DNA of 53,191 nt from Motiliproteus sp041586615 (GTDB lineage: Bacteria; Pseudomonadota; Gammaproteobacteria; Pseudomonadales; Balneatricaceae). Every line of letters starts with the position of its first letter. Position 1 is the stretch's first letter. Position numbers and translations under genes: made by a program. Shown here piece after piece: positions 6,667 to 16,371 of this stretch. Under the pieces are notes generated by a model that saw only the letters and a list, made by a program, of their open reading frames with translations, was not told where the DNA came from and did no database searches. The DNA lies in the NCBI GenBank assembly GCA_041586615.1, contig JBFGZS010000032.1, positions 1 through 53,191 of the forward strand, written 5' to 3'.

Positions 6667-9600
6667 ATGAGACCGATGGATATATATACTGATATCAGAA
6701 AGGCGGGAATCGACCAAATCAAACTATGGCTGGCCGAGCGCATGCCCGCAGAGGCCGTCGACCAAGCCGGACGTCTGGCGGAACAATATTACGCAAAAAG
6801 TATCGGCCGAGAGATCGCCGAAGAGCCCTTCGAGGACCTGTACGGGGCACTGCTGTGCCTGTGGAACTGGGTCAAGGTCCGCAAACCCGGCATACCGCTG
6901 GTACGGGCCTATAACCCCAACCACGAAGAACATCGCTGGCACTCGACGCACACGGTAATCGAGGTCCTGACCGACGACATGCCCTTTCTCGTGGCCTCGG
7001 TCGGCATAGAGCTGGCACGCCTTGAGCTGAACATCCACAAGATGACCCACCCTGTCATTCAGGTACGCCGTCACAAAAACGGCCAGCTGGAAGAGATTCT
7101 CAACCCGGGCGAAACGCATCCGCAGGCCATCAGCGAAGCGCTGTTACGCATCGAGATCGACCATCAGACCGACCCCGACACCCGCAATGCGATCATCACG
7201 GCAATAAAAGCGGTACTAGCCGATGTGCGTTGCGCCGTGGAAGACTGGCCAACGATGATGAGTACCCTGGAAGAGGCTATCCAGTACTGCACCCACCAGC
7301 CGAAACCGATAGCACGCGATGAGCTGGACGAATCGCTGGCCTTTCTGAACTGGGTCGCCCAAGACAATTTTTTATTCCTCGGGTACCGCTATTACCAACT
7401 TGAAAAAAACGGTCAAACGTTCAGCATGCGGGCCAAGCCCGGTACCGGGCTTGGTACGTTCCGCGACGAAGCCGGCAAACCCAAGCCGCCCATCGTACTC
7501 AGCCCTGCGATGGCCGAGCTGGCACGTGAGCCGCACCTGCTGGTGCTGACCAAGTCCACCAGCCGCTCCAGGGTACAGCGCCCTTCACATCTCGATTATC
7601 TGGGTATCAAGCATTTCGATGCCCAGGGACACATCATCGGCGAATGGCGCTTCTTTGGTCTGTACTCCTCGCTGGCCTACAGCACCCCCATCGACCATGT
7701 GCCGCTGCTGCGACGTAAAATCGCCGCTATCTGGGAGTCGTCGCAACTGAAGCTGACCAGCCACAGCGGTAAGTCGCTGCGCCATATCCTGAACCACTAC
7801 CCTCGAGACGAGATGCTCCAGGCCAGCGCTGAGCAGCTGCAGGCTTGTATCTTCGGTATTTTAGAGTGCCAGGAGCGCCGCCAGTTGCGCGTCTTTGTGC
7901 GCCCGGATAGCTATGGCCGCTTTATCACCGCACTGGTTTACGTCCCCCGCGACCGCTACAACACCGAGCTGCGCCTGAAGATGCAGGCTATTTTGCAGGA
8001 TGAATTCGATGGCCACAGTATCGAGTTCAACGTCTTCCTTTCCGAGCATATGCTGGCTCAGATCCAATTCACGGTCCATTGTCACAATGCGATCGAGCGG
8101 GACTGGGATGCCTCCCGTATCGAAGCACGCATGACCACCGCCATGCTGTCCTGGGGCGACACCCTGCACCAGACGCTCAACGAGCAGCGCGGCGAAGCAC
8201 AGGGCAATATATTAAACCGACGCTACGGCCAGGCCTTCCCGGCGGCGTATCGCGAGGATGTCAATCCGCACCGCGCTGTAGCCGATATCCTGCGTCTCGA
8301 GAGCCTGGACGATCAAAACTACCTGACCACCTACCTGTACCGGCCCGCAGAAGACTTCGACTGCCTGCGCCTGCGTGTGCTGGGTGAAGGTCAGCTGATG
8401 GCGCTTTCCGACGTGCTGCCGATCCTCGAGCATATGGGCGTCAAGGTGCTCAGCGCCCGCCCCTACCCGTTGAAACCCGCCGATGCCGAACCCTGCTGGG
8501 TGCTGGATTTCCGCATCGCCTCGACAAGAGGCTTCGACCCGGATGACAAACACATTCGCGAGCAGTTTCAGGAGAGCTTTGTCCGCGCCTACCGGGGCGA
8601 AATTGAAAACGACGGTTTTAACGGCTTGGTCATCGCCGCCGGGCTAGGCTGGCAGCAGGTCGTCGTGCTGCGGGCCTTGTGCAAATACCTGCTGCAACTG
8701 GGCGTGCCTTTCTCCCAGAGCTATATGCAGAGCACCCTGGCCAGCAACGCCACCATCACAACCCGGCTGGTAGCCCTATTTGAGACCCGCTTTAATCCCG
8801 CCAAGAACAGCAAGCGCGACAGCCAGTGCCAAGCGCTGCTGGACCAGATTGACGCGGCCCTCGAAGAGGTGGCCAATCTCGATGAAGACCGGATTTTGCG
8901 CCACTTCCTCAGTCTGGTGCAGGCGATGCTACGCACCAGTTATTATCAGCCAGGACCGGACGGCACCACAAAGAGCTACCTCGCGTTCAAGCTCAGCCCG
9001 GAATTAATCCCGGCGGCGCCGCAACCACGGCCTATGTTCGAGATCTTTGTCTACTCCCCCTGGGTAGAAGGGATCCACATGCGCGGCGGCAAAGTCGCGC
9101 GCGGTGGCTTGCGCTGGTCCGACCGCCGCGAGGATTTCCGGACCGAAATTCTCGGCCTGGTCAAAGCGCAAATGGTCAAAAACGCCGTTATCGTCCCCGT
9201 GGGTGCCAAAGGCGGGTTTGTACCCAAGCAACTGCCCGAGGGGGGTGAACGTGAAGCGGTGCTCGCCGAAGTGATCCGCAGCTACCGTACCTTTATCAGC
9301 GCTATGCTGGATATTACCGACAACCTGATCAACGGCGTGCTGACGCCGCCGGCCGACGTGTTACGCCTCGATGTCGATGACCCCTACCTGGTGGTCGCCG
9401 CCGACAAAGGCACCGCGACCTTCTCCGATATCGCCAACGAACTCTCGCAAACCTACGGCTTCTGGCTCGGCGACGCCTTTGCCTCCGGCGGCAGTCAGGG
9501 CTACGATCACAAGAAAATGGGGATCACCGCGCGGGGCGCCTGGGAGTCGGTCAAGCGCCTGTTCCGCGAACGGGGCCTCGACACACAGCGCACCGATTTC

Positions 9601-11493
9601 AAGGTGGTCGGGATCGGCGACATGGCCGGCGACGTATTCGGCAACGGTATGCTGCTGTCCGAGCATATTCAGCTGGTCGCTGCCTTCAACCATCAGCATA
9701 TTTTTATCGATCCGACGCCGGATGCAGCCCGCAGTTTTGCCGAACGCAAACGTCTGTTTAATCGGCCCCGCTCCAGCTGGGCCGATTACGATAGCAGCCT
9801 GCTCTCGAAGGGCGGCAGTATCTTCAGCCGTAGCGCTAAATCGATCAAGCTCAGCCCGCAGATCCAGCAGGCCCTGGGCATAAAGGCCGCCAAGCTCAAT
9901 CCCAGCGAACTGATTCAGGCGATCCTGCGTGCCCCTGCTGACCTGCTCTGGAACGGCGGTATTGGTACCTACATCAAAGCCAGCACCGAAACCCATGAAC
10001 AGGTTGGTGATCGTGCCAACGACGGCGTGCGCATCGACGCCGGCGAACTCCAGGTCAGGGTGGTTGGCGAAGGCGGCAACCTGGGGCTAACCCAGAAGGC
10101 GCGTATCGAATTTGACCGCTGCGGCGGCCTGATCAACACCGACGCCATCGACAACTCCGGCGGCGTCGATAGCTCGGACCACGAGGTCAATATCAAGATC
10201 TTGGTGGATGCGGTGGTCAATAACGGCGATCTGACCCACAAACATCGCAACCAGTTGCTGGCCAGCATGACCGATGAGGTGGCACGCCTGGTGCTCGATC
10301 ACAACCGCCTGCAGAGCCATATTCTCAGCCTGTGCGTGCATCAAGCACCGCGTTTGCTCCATGACCACCGCCATCTGATCAGCACACTGGAACAAGAGGG
10401 GCGTCTGAAGCGTAGCCTGGAAAGCCTGCCCGACGACGCTCGTTTCAAGGCCCTGGCCAAGAACGGTCAAGGCTTGTCACGACCGGAGATCGCCGTCTTG
10501 CTGGCCTACAGCAAGCTGCGCTTATTCGACCTGATGATGAAGGCCAACGTCGCCGACGACCCCTATTTGAGCCAGGCACTGCCGCGCTACTTCCCACAAC
10601 CGCTGCAGAATCGCTTTGCCAGCGAGCTGAGCGAACACCCGCTGCGCGCTGAAATCATCTGCACCCAGCTGACCAACCAGATCGGCAACCGCATGGGAGA
10701 AACCTTCTGTCACTACGTGCAGCAGGAAACCAACAGCGATATTCTGTCTATTCTGCGTGCCTTTACCGCCGCCAAAGAGGCGTTGGGGGTCGAGGCACTG
10801 TGGCGCGACCTGGACGACGTCGGTATGAAGGTCGACGACGCCCTGCAGCGCAACGACTACACGGGCATTCAGGATATCCTCGAAAAGGCGACGCTGTGGC
10901 TGCTGCGCCATCATGCGGGTGATCTGGATATCGCCGCGCTGATCCAACGCTACCAGCCGGGACTCTCGGCGTTGCAGGCTGAGTTGCCTCGGCACCTCGA
11001 CGACAGCGGCACCGCCATCTGGCAAGCGCGCCAGGAGCAGCTGCTCGAACAGGGGTTCAGCGAAAAACAGGCCCGCTCGCTGGGCGCGCTGCGCTACCTG
11101 TACCGGGGACTGGATGTGATCCGCGTTGCGCAACAACAGGAACAAGCCCCCCATCAGGCCGCCGAGGCCTACTTTGCCCTGGATACACTGCTGCACATGC
11201 CTTGGCTACGCGAGCAAGTCAGCCAGCTACCGGACAGCGATCTGTGGCAACGCAAGGCGCGCGCCGCGCTGGCCAACGAACTGGATAAACTACTCAGTTC
11301 CGCCACGGCCAGTCTGCTCGCACAGACCAGCCCCGATGCCGAACTGACGCAGCGTCTGCAACAATGGCAGGCCAGCAATACGATCACCTTGCAGCGTTGT
11401 CAGGCTACACTGGGCGAACTCCGCGCCACCGACGTGTTAAACCTGGCCATGCTCTCCGTCGCCGTCCGGGAGCTAAGCCCCCTCGCCGGCTAA
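6667..11493 (+). CDS. gdhB: NAD-specific glutamate dehydrogenase, 180-kDa class
   Basis: 1608 residues, the length of the large catabolic NAD-glutamate dehydrogenases of pseudomonads and Streptomyces. It converts glutamate and NAD to 2-oxoglutarate, ammonium and NADH in the cytoplasm. The first ~700 residues are ACT-like regulatory repeats. The catalytic core includes GGLRWSDRREDFRTE near residue 812 and the following VKAQMVKNAVIVPVGAKGGF, the Rossmann GIGDMAGDVFGNGML near 981, NGGIGTYIKAS near 1100 and GEGGNLGLTQKARIEF near 1133. A helical C-terminal domain follows. Start is ATG 6667 or ATG 6676; neither has a strong ribosome site. Directly upstream of astC and in the same direction; in Pseudomonas this enzyme is induced with arginine catabolism because the AST route delivers glutamate. 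Confidence 0.96.
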   Translation: MRPMDIYTDIRKAGIDQIKLWLAERMPAEAVDQAGRLAEQYYAKSIGREIAEEPFEDLYGALLCLWNWVKVRKPGIPLVRAYNPNHEEHRWHSTHTVIEVLTDDMPFLVASVGIELARLELNIHKMTHPVIQVRRHKNGQLEEILNPGETHPQAISEALLRIEIDHQTDPDTRNAIITAIKAVLADVRCAVEDWPTMMSTLEEAIQYCTHQPKPIARDELDESLAFLNWVAQDNFLFLGYRYYQLEKNGQTFSMRAKPGTGLGTFRDEAGKPKPPIVLSPAMAELAREPHLLVLTKSTSRSRVQRPSHLDYLGIKHFDAQGHIIGEWRFFGLYSSLAYSTPIDHVPLLRRKIAAIWESSQLKLTSHSGKSLRHILNHYPRDEMLQASAEQLQACIFGILECQERRQLRVFVRPDSYGRFITALVYVPRDRYNTELRLKMQAILQDEFDGHSIEFNVFLSEHMLAQIQFTVHCHNAIERDWDASRIEARMTTAMLSWGDTLHQTLNEQRGEAQGNILNRRYGQAFPAAYREDVNPHRAVADILRLESLDDQNYLTTYLYRPAEDFDCLRLRVLGEGQLMALSDVLPILEHMGVKVLSARPYPLKPADAEPCWVLDFRIASTRGFDPDDKHIREQFQESFVRAYRGEIENDGFNGLVIAAGLGWQQVVVLRALCKYLLQLGVPFSQSYMQSTLASNATITTRLVALFETRFNPAKNSKRDSQCQALLDQIDAALEEVANLDEDRILRHFLSLVQAMLRTSYYQPGPDGTTKSYLAFKLSPELIPAAPQPRPMFEIFVYSPWVEGIHMRGGKVARGGLRWSDRREDFRTEILGLVKAQMVKNAVIVPVGAKGGFVPKQLPEGGEREAVLAEVIRSYRTFISAMLDITDNLINGVLTPPADVLRLDVDDPYLVVAADKGTATFSDIANELSQTYGFWLGDAFASGGSQGYDHKKMGITARGAWESVKRLFRERGLDTQRTDFKVVGIGDMAGDVFGNGMLLSEHIQLVAAFNHQHIFIDPTPDAARSFAERKRLFNRPRSSWADYDSSLLSKGGSIFSRSAKSIKLSPQIQQALGIKAAKLNPSELIQAILRAPADLLWNGGIGTYIKASTETHEQVGDRANDGVRIDAGELQVRVVGEGGNLGLTQKARIEFDRCGGLINTDAIDNSGGVDSSDHEVNIKILVDAVVNNGDLTHKHRNQLLASMTDEVARLVLDHNRLQSHILSLCVHQAPRLLHDHRHLISTLEQEGRLKRSLESLPDDARFKALAKNGQGLSRPEIAVLLAYSKLRLFDLMMKANVADDPYLSQALPRYFPQPLQNRFASELSEHPLRAEIICTQLTNQIGNRMGETFCHYVQQETNSDILSILRAFTAAKEALGVEALWRDLDDVGMKVDDALQRNDYTGIQDILEKATLWLLRHHAGDLDIAALIQRYQPGLSALQAELPRHLDDSGTAIWQARQEQLLEQGFSEKQARSLGALRYLYRGLDVIRVAQQQEQAPHQAAEAYFALDTLLHMPWLREQVSQLPDSDLWQRKARAALANELDKLLSSATASLLAQTSPDAELTQRLQQWQASNTITLQRCQATLGELRATDVLNLAMLSVAVRELSPLAG

Positions 11494-11503
11494 ACCGAAC
11501 ACC

Positions 11504-11562
11504 GCCGGGCCTTTGAGATGCCCGGCACGAAACGCCGCCGCGGCGCACAATCGCGCCGCGGC
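11504..11562. other. Two GC-rich hairpins between gdhB and astC
   Basis: GCCGGGC (11504-11510) pairs with GCCCGGC (11520-11526), and GCCGCGGCGC (11537-11546) pairs with GCGCCGCGGC (11553-11562). The second is a perfect 10-bp stem ending 21 bp before the astC start. Neither is followed by a T-run, so read-through from gdhB into astC is possible. They may protect or process the mRNA between the two genes. Confidence 0.55.
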
Positions 11563-11583
11563 TTATCACCAAGAGGCAATTCT

Positions 11584-12801
11584 ATGACCAAGCACGACGT
11601 AAACCGCGCCACGTTCGATGATGTAATGGTACCCAACTACGCACCACAAGCGACCATCCCCGTGCGCGGCCTGGGCTCACGTTTGTGGGATCAGGAAGGC
11701 AACGAATATATCGACTTCACCGGCGGCATCGCCGTGAATGCCCTGGGCCATTGCCACCCGCGCCTGGTCGAGGCACTGCACAAACAGTCCGAGCAGCTCT
11801 GGCACCTGAGTAACGTCTACACCAACGAACCGGCCCTGCGTCTGGCCAAACAATTGACCGACAAGACCTTTGCCGAGCGGGTGTTTTTCTGCAACTCCGG
11901 CGCCGAAGCCAACGAAGCCGCCTTTAAGATGGTCCGTAAGTATGCGTTCGATAACGTCGGCCCTGAAAAGAGCGAAATCATCAGTTTCAACCAATCCTTC
12001 CACGGCCGCACCCTGTTTACGGTCGCCGTCGGTGGCCAAAAAAAGTACCGTGAAGGCTTCGAGCCCGTTCCCGGCGGCATCACCCACGTGCCTTTCAACG
12101 ATCTGGATGCGCTAAAAGCGGCCATTTCTGACAAGACCTGTGCCGTCGTTATGGAGCCGATTCAAGGCGAAGGCGGTATCATCCCGGCCGACCCGGCCTT
12201 TGCCCGTGGCGTGCGCGCGCTCTGCGACCAACACCATGCGCTGCTGGTGTTTGATGAGATCCAGACCGGTGTCGGCCGTACCGGCAACTTGTTTGCTTAC
12301 ATGGGCCTGGGCGTGACCCCCGATGTACTGACCAGCGCCAAAGCCCTGGGGGGCGGCTTCCCGATCGGTGCCATGCTGACCACCGCCAAGGTGTCCCAGA
12401 GCCTGGGCTTTGGCACCCACGGCAGCACCTACGGCGGCAACCCGCTGGCCTGTGCCGTGGCTGAAACCGTCCTGGAGTTGATCGATACGCCGCAGGTCCT
12501 CGAAGGGGTCAAGCAGCGTCATGACCTGTTCGCCGCCGAGCTGCAAAAGATCACCGACAAGCATGGCATCTTTATCGAGATCCGCGGTGAAGGCCTGCTC
12601 ATTGGTGCCGAGCTGACCGAAGCCTGGCACGGACAGGGCGCCACATTCCTGGCCGCCGCCCGCGAAGAAGGCTTAATGCTGCTGGTAGCCGGCCCCAATG
12701 TGCTGCGCATGACACCGTCGCTGATTATCAGCGACGCCGATATCATTGAAGGAATGCAGCGCCTGGAGCGCGCGATCGCCAAAACCCTGGCCAGCGCCTG
12801 A
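11584..12801 (+). CDS. astC: Succinylornithine / acetylornithine aminotransferase
   Basis: 405 residues, PLP-dependent class III aminotransferase. It aligns by eye with E. coli AstC throughout: GSRLWDQEGNEYIDFTGGIAVNALGH, FCNSGAEANEAA (PLP phosphate loop), FHGRTLFTV, EPIQGEGGI, FDEIQTGVGRTG and PLP lysine K253 in TSAKALGGGFPIG. It transfers the delta-amino group of N2-succinylornithine to 2-oxoglutarate, the third AST step, and may double as ArgD. The ATG at 11584 is chosen for the AGAGG sequence about 7 bp upstream; a longer in-frame start at 11518 would run through the hairpins. It lies 90 bp after gdhB and is followed by a strong terminator-like hairpin, so it is separated from astD by 3.5 kb and an opposing kinase gene. 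Confidence 0.94.
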   Translation: MTKHDVNRATFDDVMVPNYAPQATIPVRGLGSRLWDQEGNEYIDFTGGIAVNALGHCHPRLVEALHKQSEQLWHLSNVYTNEPALRLAKQLTDKTFAERVFFCNSGAEANEAAFKMVRKYAFDNVGPEKSEIISFNQSFHGRTLFTVAVGGQKKYREGFEPVPGGITHVPFNDLDALKAAISDKTCAVVMEPIQGEGGIIPADPAFARGVRALCDQHHALLVFDEIQTGVGRTGNLFAYMGLGVTPDVLTSAKALGGGFPIGAMLTTAKVSQSLGFGTHGSTYGGNPLACAVAETVLELIDTPQVLEGVKQRHDLFAAELQKITDKHGIFIEIRGEGLLIGAELTEAWHGQGATFLAAAREEGLMLLVAGPNVLRMTPSLIISDADIIEGMQRLERAIAKTLASA

Positions 12802-12862
12802 TCAACGCCCTACCGCGCCGCGTCGATCCCGATCGATAACCGGTCGGATTTGACGCGGCGCT

Positions 12863-12903
12863 ACGCACCCGCCAGGCAGCCATGGCCTGGCGGGTGCGTT
12901 TTC
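12863..12903 (+). terminator. Terminator-like hairpin after astC
   Basis: Perfect 15-bp stem ACGCACCCGCCAGGC (12863-12877) / GCCTGGCGGGTGCGT (12885-12899) with a 7-nt loop and a short T-run (TTTTC). A second 10-bp stem, GCGCCGCGTC (12815-12824) / GACGCGGCGC (12852-12861), lies just before it. It separates astC from the convergent kinase gene. Confidence 0.7.
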
Positions 12904-12959
12904 AGTAACCATTTTCAGCCGGTAGCCATCGACCCACAACGCCCCTAAACCATAAGCAA

Positions 12960-15900
12960 TCAATCGCGGCGCGGCTTGTTCTCCAGCACCTGCTTGATCT
13001 GCTGCATCACCTGGTCATTATCGGTCCTTGACTTAACCAGCGCGCCTGTGACTTGCGAGGTAATATCCGGCCCCAATTCCTGGGCGGAAAAGATCACAAC
13101 CGGAATCGGCGTCTCAAAACTATTCAGCTGCGGCAGCAGATCCAGCCCCGACCCATCGGGCAAACCGATATCCAGCAACACCAGATCAAAACGCTGCCGG
13201 CTCAATTGCCGGCGTGCCTGGACCAGCGTTTCGGCATGCGTCACCTTATAGACATCGCTCAATACCGAATCGACAATCATCGCGATATCCGGATCGTCCT
13301 CCACATGCAGTATGCACCCCCCCTTGGCGATCGCCTGTGACAGCCCGGAATGGATGGCGTCGATCAGACGGTTTTCATCGATAGGCTTATCGATCCAGTC
13401 CACCATGTTGAACGCTTCACTTTCCACTTCCAGTTTGCCCTCTCTCGCCTTGGCAGACACCACGATAACGGGCACGTAGCGGGTCGCAGCGTTCTTGCGT
13501 ATAAAGTGCAGCAAACTGATGCCGCTGCCACCGGGGATCATCAGGTCCAGGGTCACGGCGCTGTAGCGATGATTCTGAATTTTTTCGATCGCATCCTGAT
13601 AGCTGAACGCCTGATGAAAGCGGTAACCCTGTTTTTGCAACATAAGGCTCAAAAGCGCCGATACATCTCGATCATCTTCGATAATAAGCAACAGTGGTGT
13701 TTCAGCATCCGGCGCCTCAATCACCGGCACATCGACCTGTTTCTTATCTTGCCAGAGGGGTAAGTCGAAATAAAACGTGGTGCCTTCGCCCTTATCACTG
13801 ACGAAGTCGATGCTGCCACCATGCTTTTCGACGATCGCCTGGGTGATATTCAAGCCCAGCCCCGTACCATCCTTCTGCCGGGTATCGGAGCTGTCGGCTT
13901 GGGCAAACTTACTGAAAACCCGCGCCTTGAACGCCTCGGGAATCCCCTCACCGTTATCATGCACCGAGATACGCACCGATTCGGCCGCCACATCGATGTC
14001 GATAGTCACCGTGTCATGGGCCGGCGAATATTTGGCCGCGTTGGAAAGCAGATTCGACATGACCTGGGCGATACGCTTTTCGTCGATACGCACCAGCGCC
14101 GCGCTATCCGCGCAATCATGCAAGATAAACAGCACATCGAGCTGGTCGCCGTAACCTTTATTCGCTTCCACCGCTTGCCGAATGACCGGGACGATGTCCT
14201 GCACGGTGACATCAAACTGCATCTTGCCGGCGGAGATCTTTTCGATATCGAGGATATCGTTGATCAGGTGAATCAGCCTTTCGCTGTTGTTATTGGCGAT
14301 GGTCAATAATACGCGGGCCTTCTCTGGCAACTCACCGATCACCCCACCCAGGATAAGCCCCAGCGATCCGCGAATGGAAGTCAAGGGGGTGCGCAACTCA
14401 TGACTCACCGTCGAGATAAACTCTTTCTGCATCTGCTCAACGCGCTTACGCTCGGTGATATCCCGGGTGATACCCACAAAATGCCGGACGTTATCGATCA
14501 CTATTTCGCTGACCGCCAGATCCATCGGGAAGGTCGAGCCGTCCTTGCGACTCCCCACCACTTCACGACCAATACCGATCACTTTCTTTTCACCGGTTTT
14601 TACGAAGTGATCGAGATAACCATCGTGTTCACTGTGATAAGGCTCCGGCATCAGCATCTTGACGTTCTTACCGATCACCTCGGCATCGCTGTAACCAAAA
14701 ATTCGCCGCGCCGCCGGGTTAAACGATTCGATGATTCCCCGCTCGCTGATAGTAATAATGCCATCGATGATATTATCGATCACGGCCGACAGGCTCTTCG
14801 TCTGCAGGTCAACGTCGTTGGTCAGCTTTGCGGTCGCATGCTGCTGATTCTCGGCAAACGCATTTAACGCCCGGTAAAGCGTCTTAAACTCATCCTTCGC
14901 CACGCCGCTGTCTAGCCGTACCGTCAAATCCCCCTGCTGCAGCTTTTCGGCCGCAGCGGCAAGGTCCGTGACCGGTGTCAGTATGTTACGCGATACAAAC
15001 CACACAATCGCAATCAATGACAAAATGCCGATGATAAGGCACACCAACAGCATGCGATTCAGCGCCGCGTCAATACCGGCAAACACCACAGACTCAGGCA
15101 CATGCAAGATCAGCAACCAGTAGCGTGTTTTGTCCAGCGGCGAAAAATAGATTTTCTGGAAGCCGCTCAACTCTTTGCTATCGGCATTGTGTTCAATAAA
15201 CGTATCGTGGATGCGAGCCGCATCGGCCAGCTCCGGTGCATCACGCCCCAGTGAAAATTCGCTACCTTTTTCTTGGCCGAAAGTCTGGGCTTCAATCGGG
15301 TGCTTTAGGTAAAACCCCTGCTCATCGGCAATGCTACGTTGAACGCCATTCACCTCAGAACGAATATCCGCAAACAACGCGTTGGACGACAGGTTGATAA
15401 TAATCAAACCAAAAATCTGTTTATTCTGGCTATAAACCGGGGTAGCCAGCCGCAGCACCGGCACATAGGGTTGCTGGTAGACGCCATGCTCCTGGTTCAG
15501 GGTAACATCGGAATAGTAGGTTTCGCCCTCGGGGAGTCTTAAGGTTTCTGTCACGTAGCGAGAGTCAGATTTGTTCTGCAACGCCAGCTCCGGGACCACG
15601 ACCACCTCGCCTTGCGGTGTTCGCTCCACTTTAACCAACTCATTGCCGGCTGCATCGAGATAGCGCACCTGAAAATACGGCGGCTGGTTGCTCAGGAACG
15701 CGGTAAAAATGCTGGCCAGCCGCTCACGCCATTCCTGCAGTGAGTCCCCGCTCTCAGGATCGATCGGGTTGTTCGTACGGGCGCGTACAATAGCCTGAAT
15801 AGGTGGCACATCCCGCAAGGAGAACAGGTTATTCCTGTGCCGGATCAACGCGCCTTCAATCTCGTGCTTATACACCGAGAGTTTGCTCTGCTCGAGCTCC

Positions 15901-16034
15901 AGCACTTTTTGCTCGGCAATGGATTTGGATTGCCAGTAGCCGGTCAGGGCCGTCACGATCAGCGCCAATAACACCAGCCCCCCCATCCCCAGGGTGGTTT
16001 TGCCGCGCAGCCCCAGTGTGTAACGTTCTTTCAT
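12960..16034 (-). CDS. Hybrid sensor histidine kinase (periplasmic sensor-HAMP-PAS-HK-REC-REC)
   Basis: 1024 residues. TM1 at about 15-33; a ~290-residue periplasmic sensor of probable dCache type; TM2 near 325-350; a HAMP-like linker; a PAS domain (SLSAVIDNIIDGIITISERGIIESFNPAARRIFGYS, followed by a PAC-like GITRDITERKR). HisKA follows with phosphoacceptor H545 in VSHELRTPLTSIRG, then HATPase_c (NLLSNAAKYSP, DNGEGIP, DGTGLGLNI). Two receiver domains end the protein, with D830 (TLDLMIPGGSG) and D955 (LLDIGLPDGSG). No Hpt domain is present, so phosphotransfer would need a separate Hpt protein, or the receivers act in cis. The start ATG has AGGGAAAG upstream. Encoded on the opposite strand between astC and astD with no response-regulator gene adjacent. 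The ligand is unknown; amino acids are common dCache ligands and the setting makes arginine-type ligands a testable guess. Confidence 0.92.
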   Translation of the reverse strand: MKERYTLGLRGKTTLGMGGLVLLALIVTALTGYWQSKSIAEQKVLELEQSKLSVYKHEIEGALIRHRNNLFSLRDVPPIQAIVRARTNNPIDPESGDSLQEWRERLASIFTAFLSNQPPYFQVRYLDAAGNELVKVERTPQGEVVVVPELALQNKSDSRYVTETLRLPEGETYYSDVTLNQEHGVYQQPYVPVLRLATPVYSQNKQIFGLIIINLSSNALFADIRSEVNGVQRSIADEQGFYLKHPIEAQTFGQEKGSEFSLGRDAPELADAARIHDTFIEHNADSKELSGFQKIYFSPLDKTRYWLLILHVPESVVFAGIDAALNRMLLVCLIIGILSLIAIVWFVSRNILTPVTDLAAAAEKLQQGDLTVRLDSGVAKDEFKTLYRALNAFAENQQHATAKLTNDVDLQTKSLSAVIDNIIDGIITISERGIIESFNPAARRIFGYSDAEVIGKNVKMLMPEPYHSEHDGYLDHFVKTGEKKVIGIGREVVGSRKDGSTFPMDLAVSEIVIDNVRHFVGITRDITERKRVEQMQKEFISTVSHELRTPLTSIRGSLGLILGGVIGELPEKARVLLTIANNNSERLIHLINDILDIEKISAGKMQFDVTVQDIVPVIRQAVEANKGYGDQLDVLFILHDCADSAALVRIDEKRIAQVMSNLLSNAAKYSPAHDTVTIDIDVAAESVRISVHDNGEGIPEAFKARVFSKFAQADSSDTRQKDGTGLGLNITQAIVEKHGGSIDFVSDKGEGTTFYFDLPLWQDKKQVDVPVIEAPDAETPLLLIIEDDRDVSALLSLMLQKQGYRFHQAFSYQDAIEKIQNHRYSAVTLDLMIPGGSGISLLHFIRKNAATRYVPVIVVSAKAREGKLEVESEAFNMVDWIDKPIDENRLIDAIHSGLSQAIAKGGCILHVEDDPDIAMIVDSVLSDVYKVTHAETLVQARRQLSRQRFDLVLLDIGLPDGSGLDLLPQLNSFETPIPVVIFSAQELGPDITSQVTGALVKSRTDNDQVMQQIKQVLENKPRRD

Positions 16035-16090
16035 CTGCTTTCCCTTTTAAGCCCGATCTGGAGCAAACCCTGTAGGTAAAGCAAACCCCA

Positions 16091-16119
16091 GGTCTATTAA
16101 CCAGGGTCTATTAACCAGA
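16091..16119. repeat. Direct duplication GGTCTATTAACCA
   Basis: GGTCTATTAACCA occurs at about 16091-16103 and again at 16105-16117, a head-to-tail duplication with one extra base. The second copy overlaps the left arm of the palindromic element that follows. Confidence 0.6.
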
Positions 16120-16163
16120 CATAAAAATACCGATCCCCTCGGTATTTTGATGCTAGGTTAATA
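16109..16163. repeat. Palindromic 55-bp element (MITE-like)
   Basis: Outer arms TATTAACC (16109-16116) / GGTTAATA (16156-16163) and inner arms AAAATACCGA (16124-16133) / TCGGTATTTT (16139-16148) around a 5-nt loop; the 7 bases between the arms do not pair. The right half (16139-16163) recurs at 4470-4494 with 3 mismatches in 25, so this is a dispersed sequence family and not a unique hairpin. It lies between the kinase start and astD. Confidence 0.6.
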
Positions 16164-16371
16164 GCACGAGCGGTTAACGTTGACGCTATCCCAGCCTTGG
16201 AACACGTTGAAACACCAACCTTGCGGCTGTTTACCCTGCCGTTAGCCTAGATCAATCGATACGAATTAACCCAACCCCTAGCGGCACGATCGCAGCGGAG
16301 AGTTAGATTAGAACCAGAATAACGATCGCGATGATGCTGGTCTGCCCCATCCAAGCAAAGGAGTTTCTGAT
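16164..16371. other. Upstream region of astD
   Basis: About 200 bp between the palindromic element and astD, which must hold the promoter for astD-astB now that astC is 3.5 kb away and terminated. No clear sigma-70 hexamers or ArgR-like sites were identifiable by eye. Confidence 0.4.
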
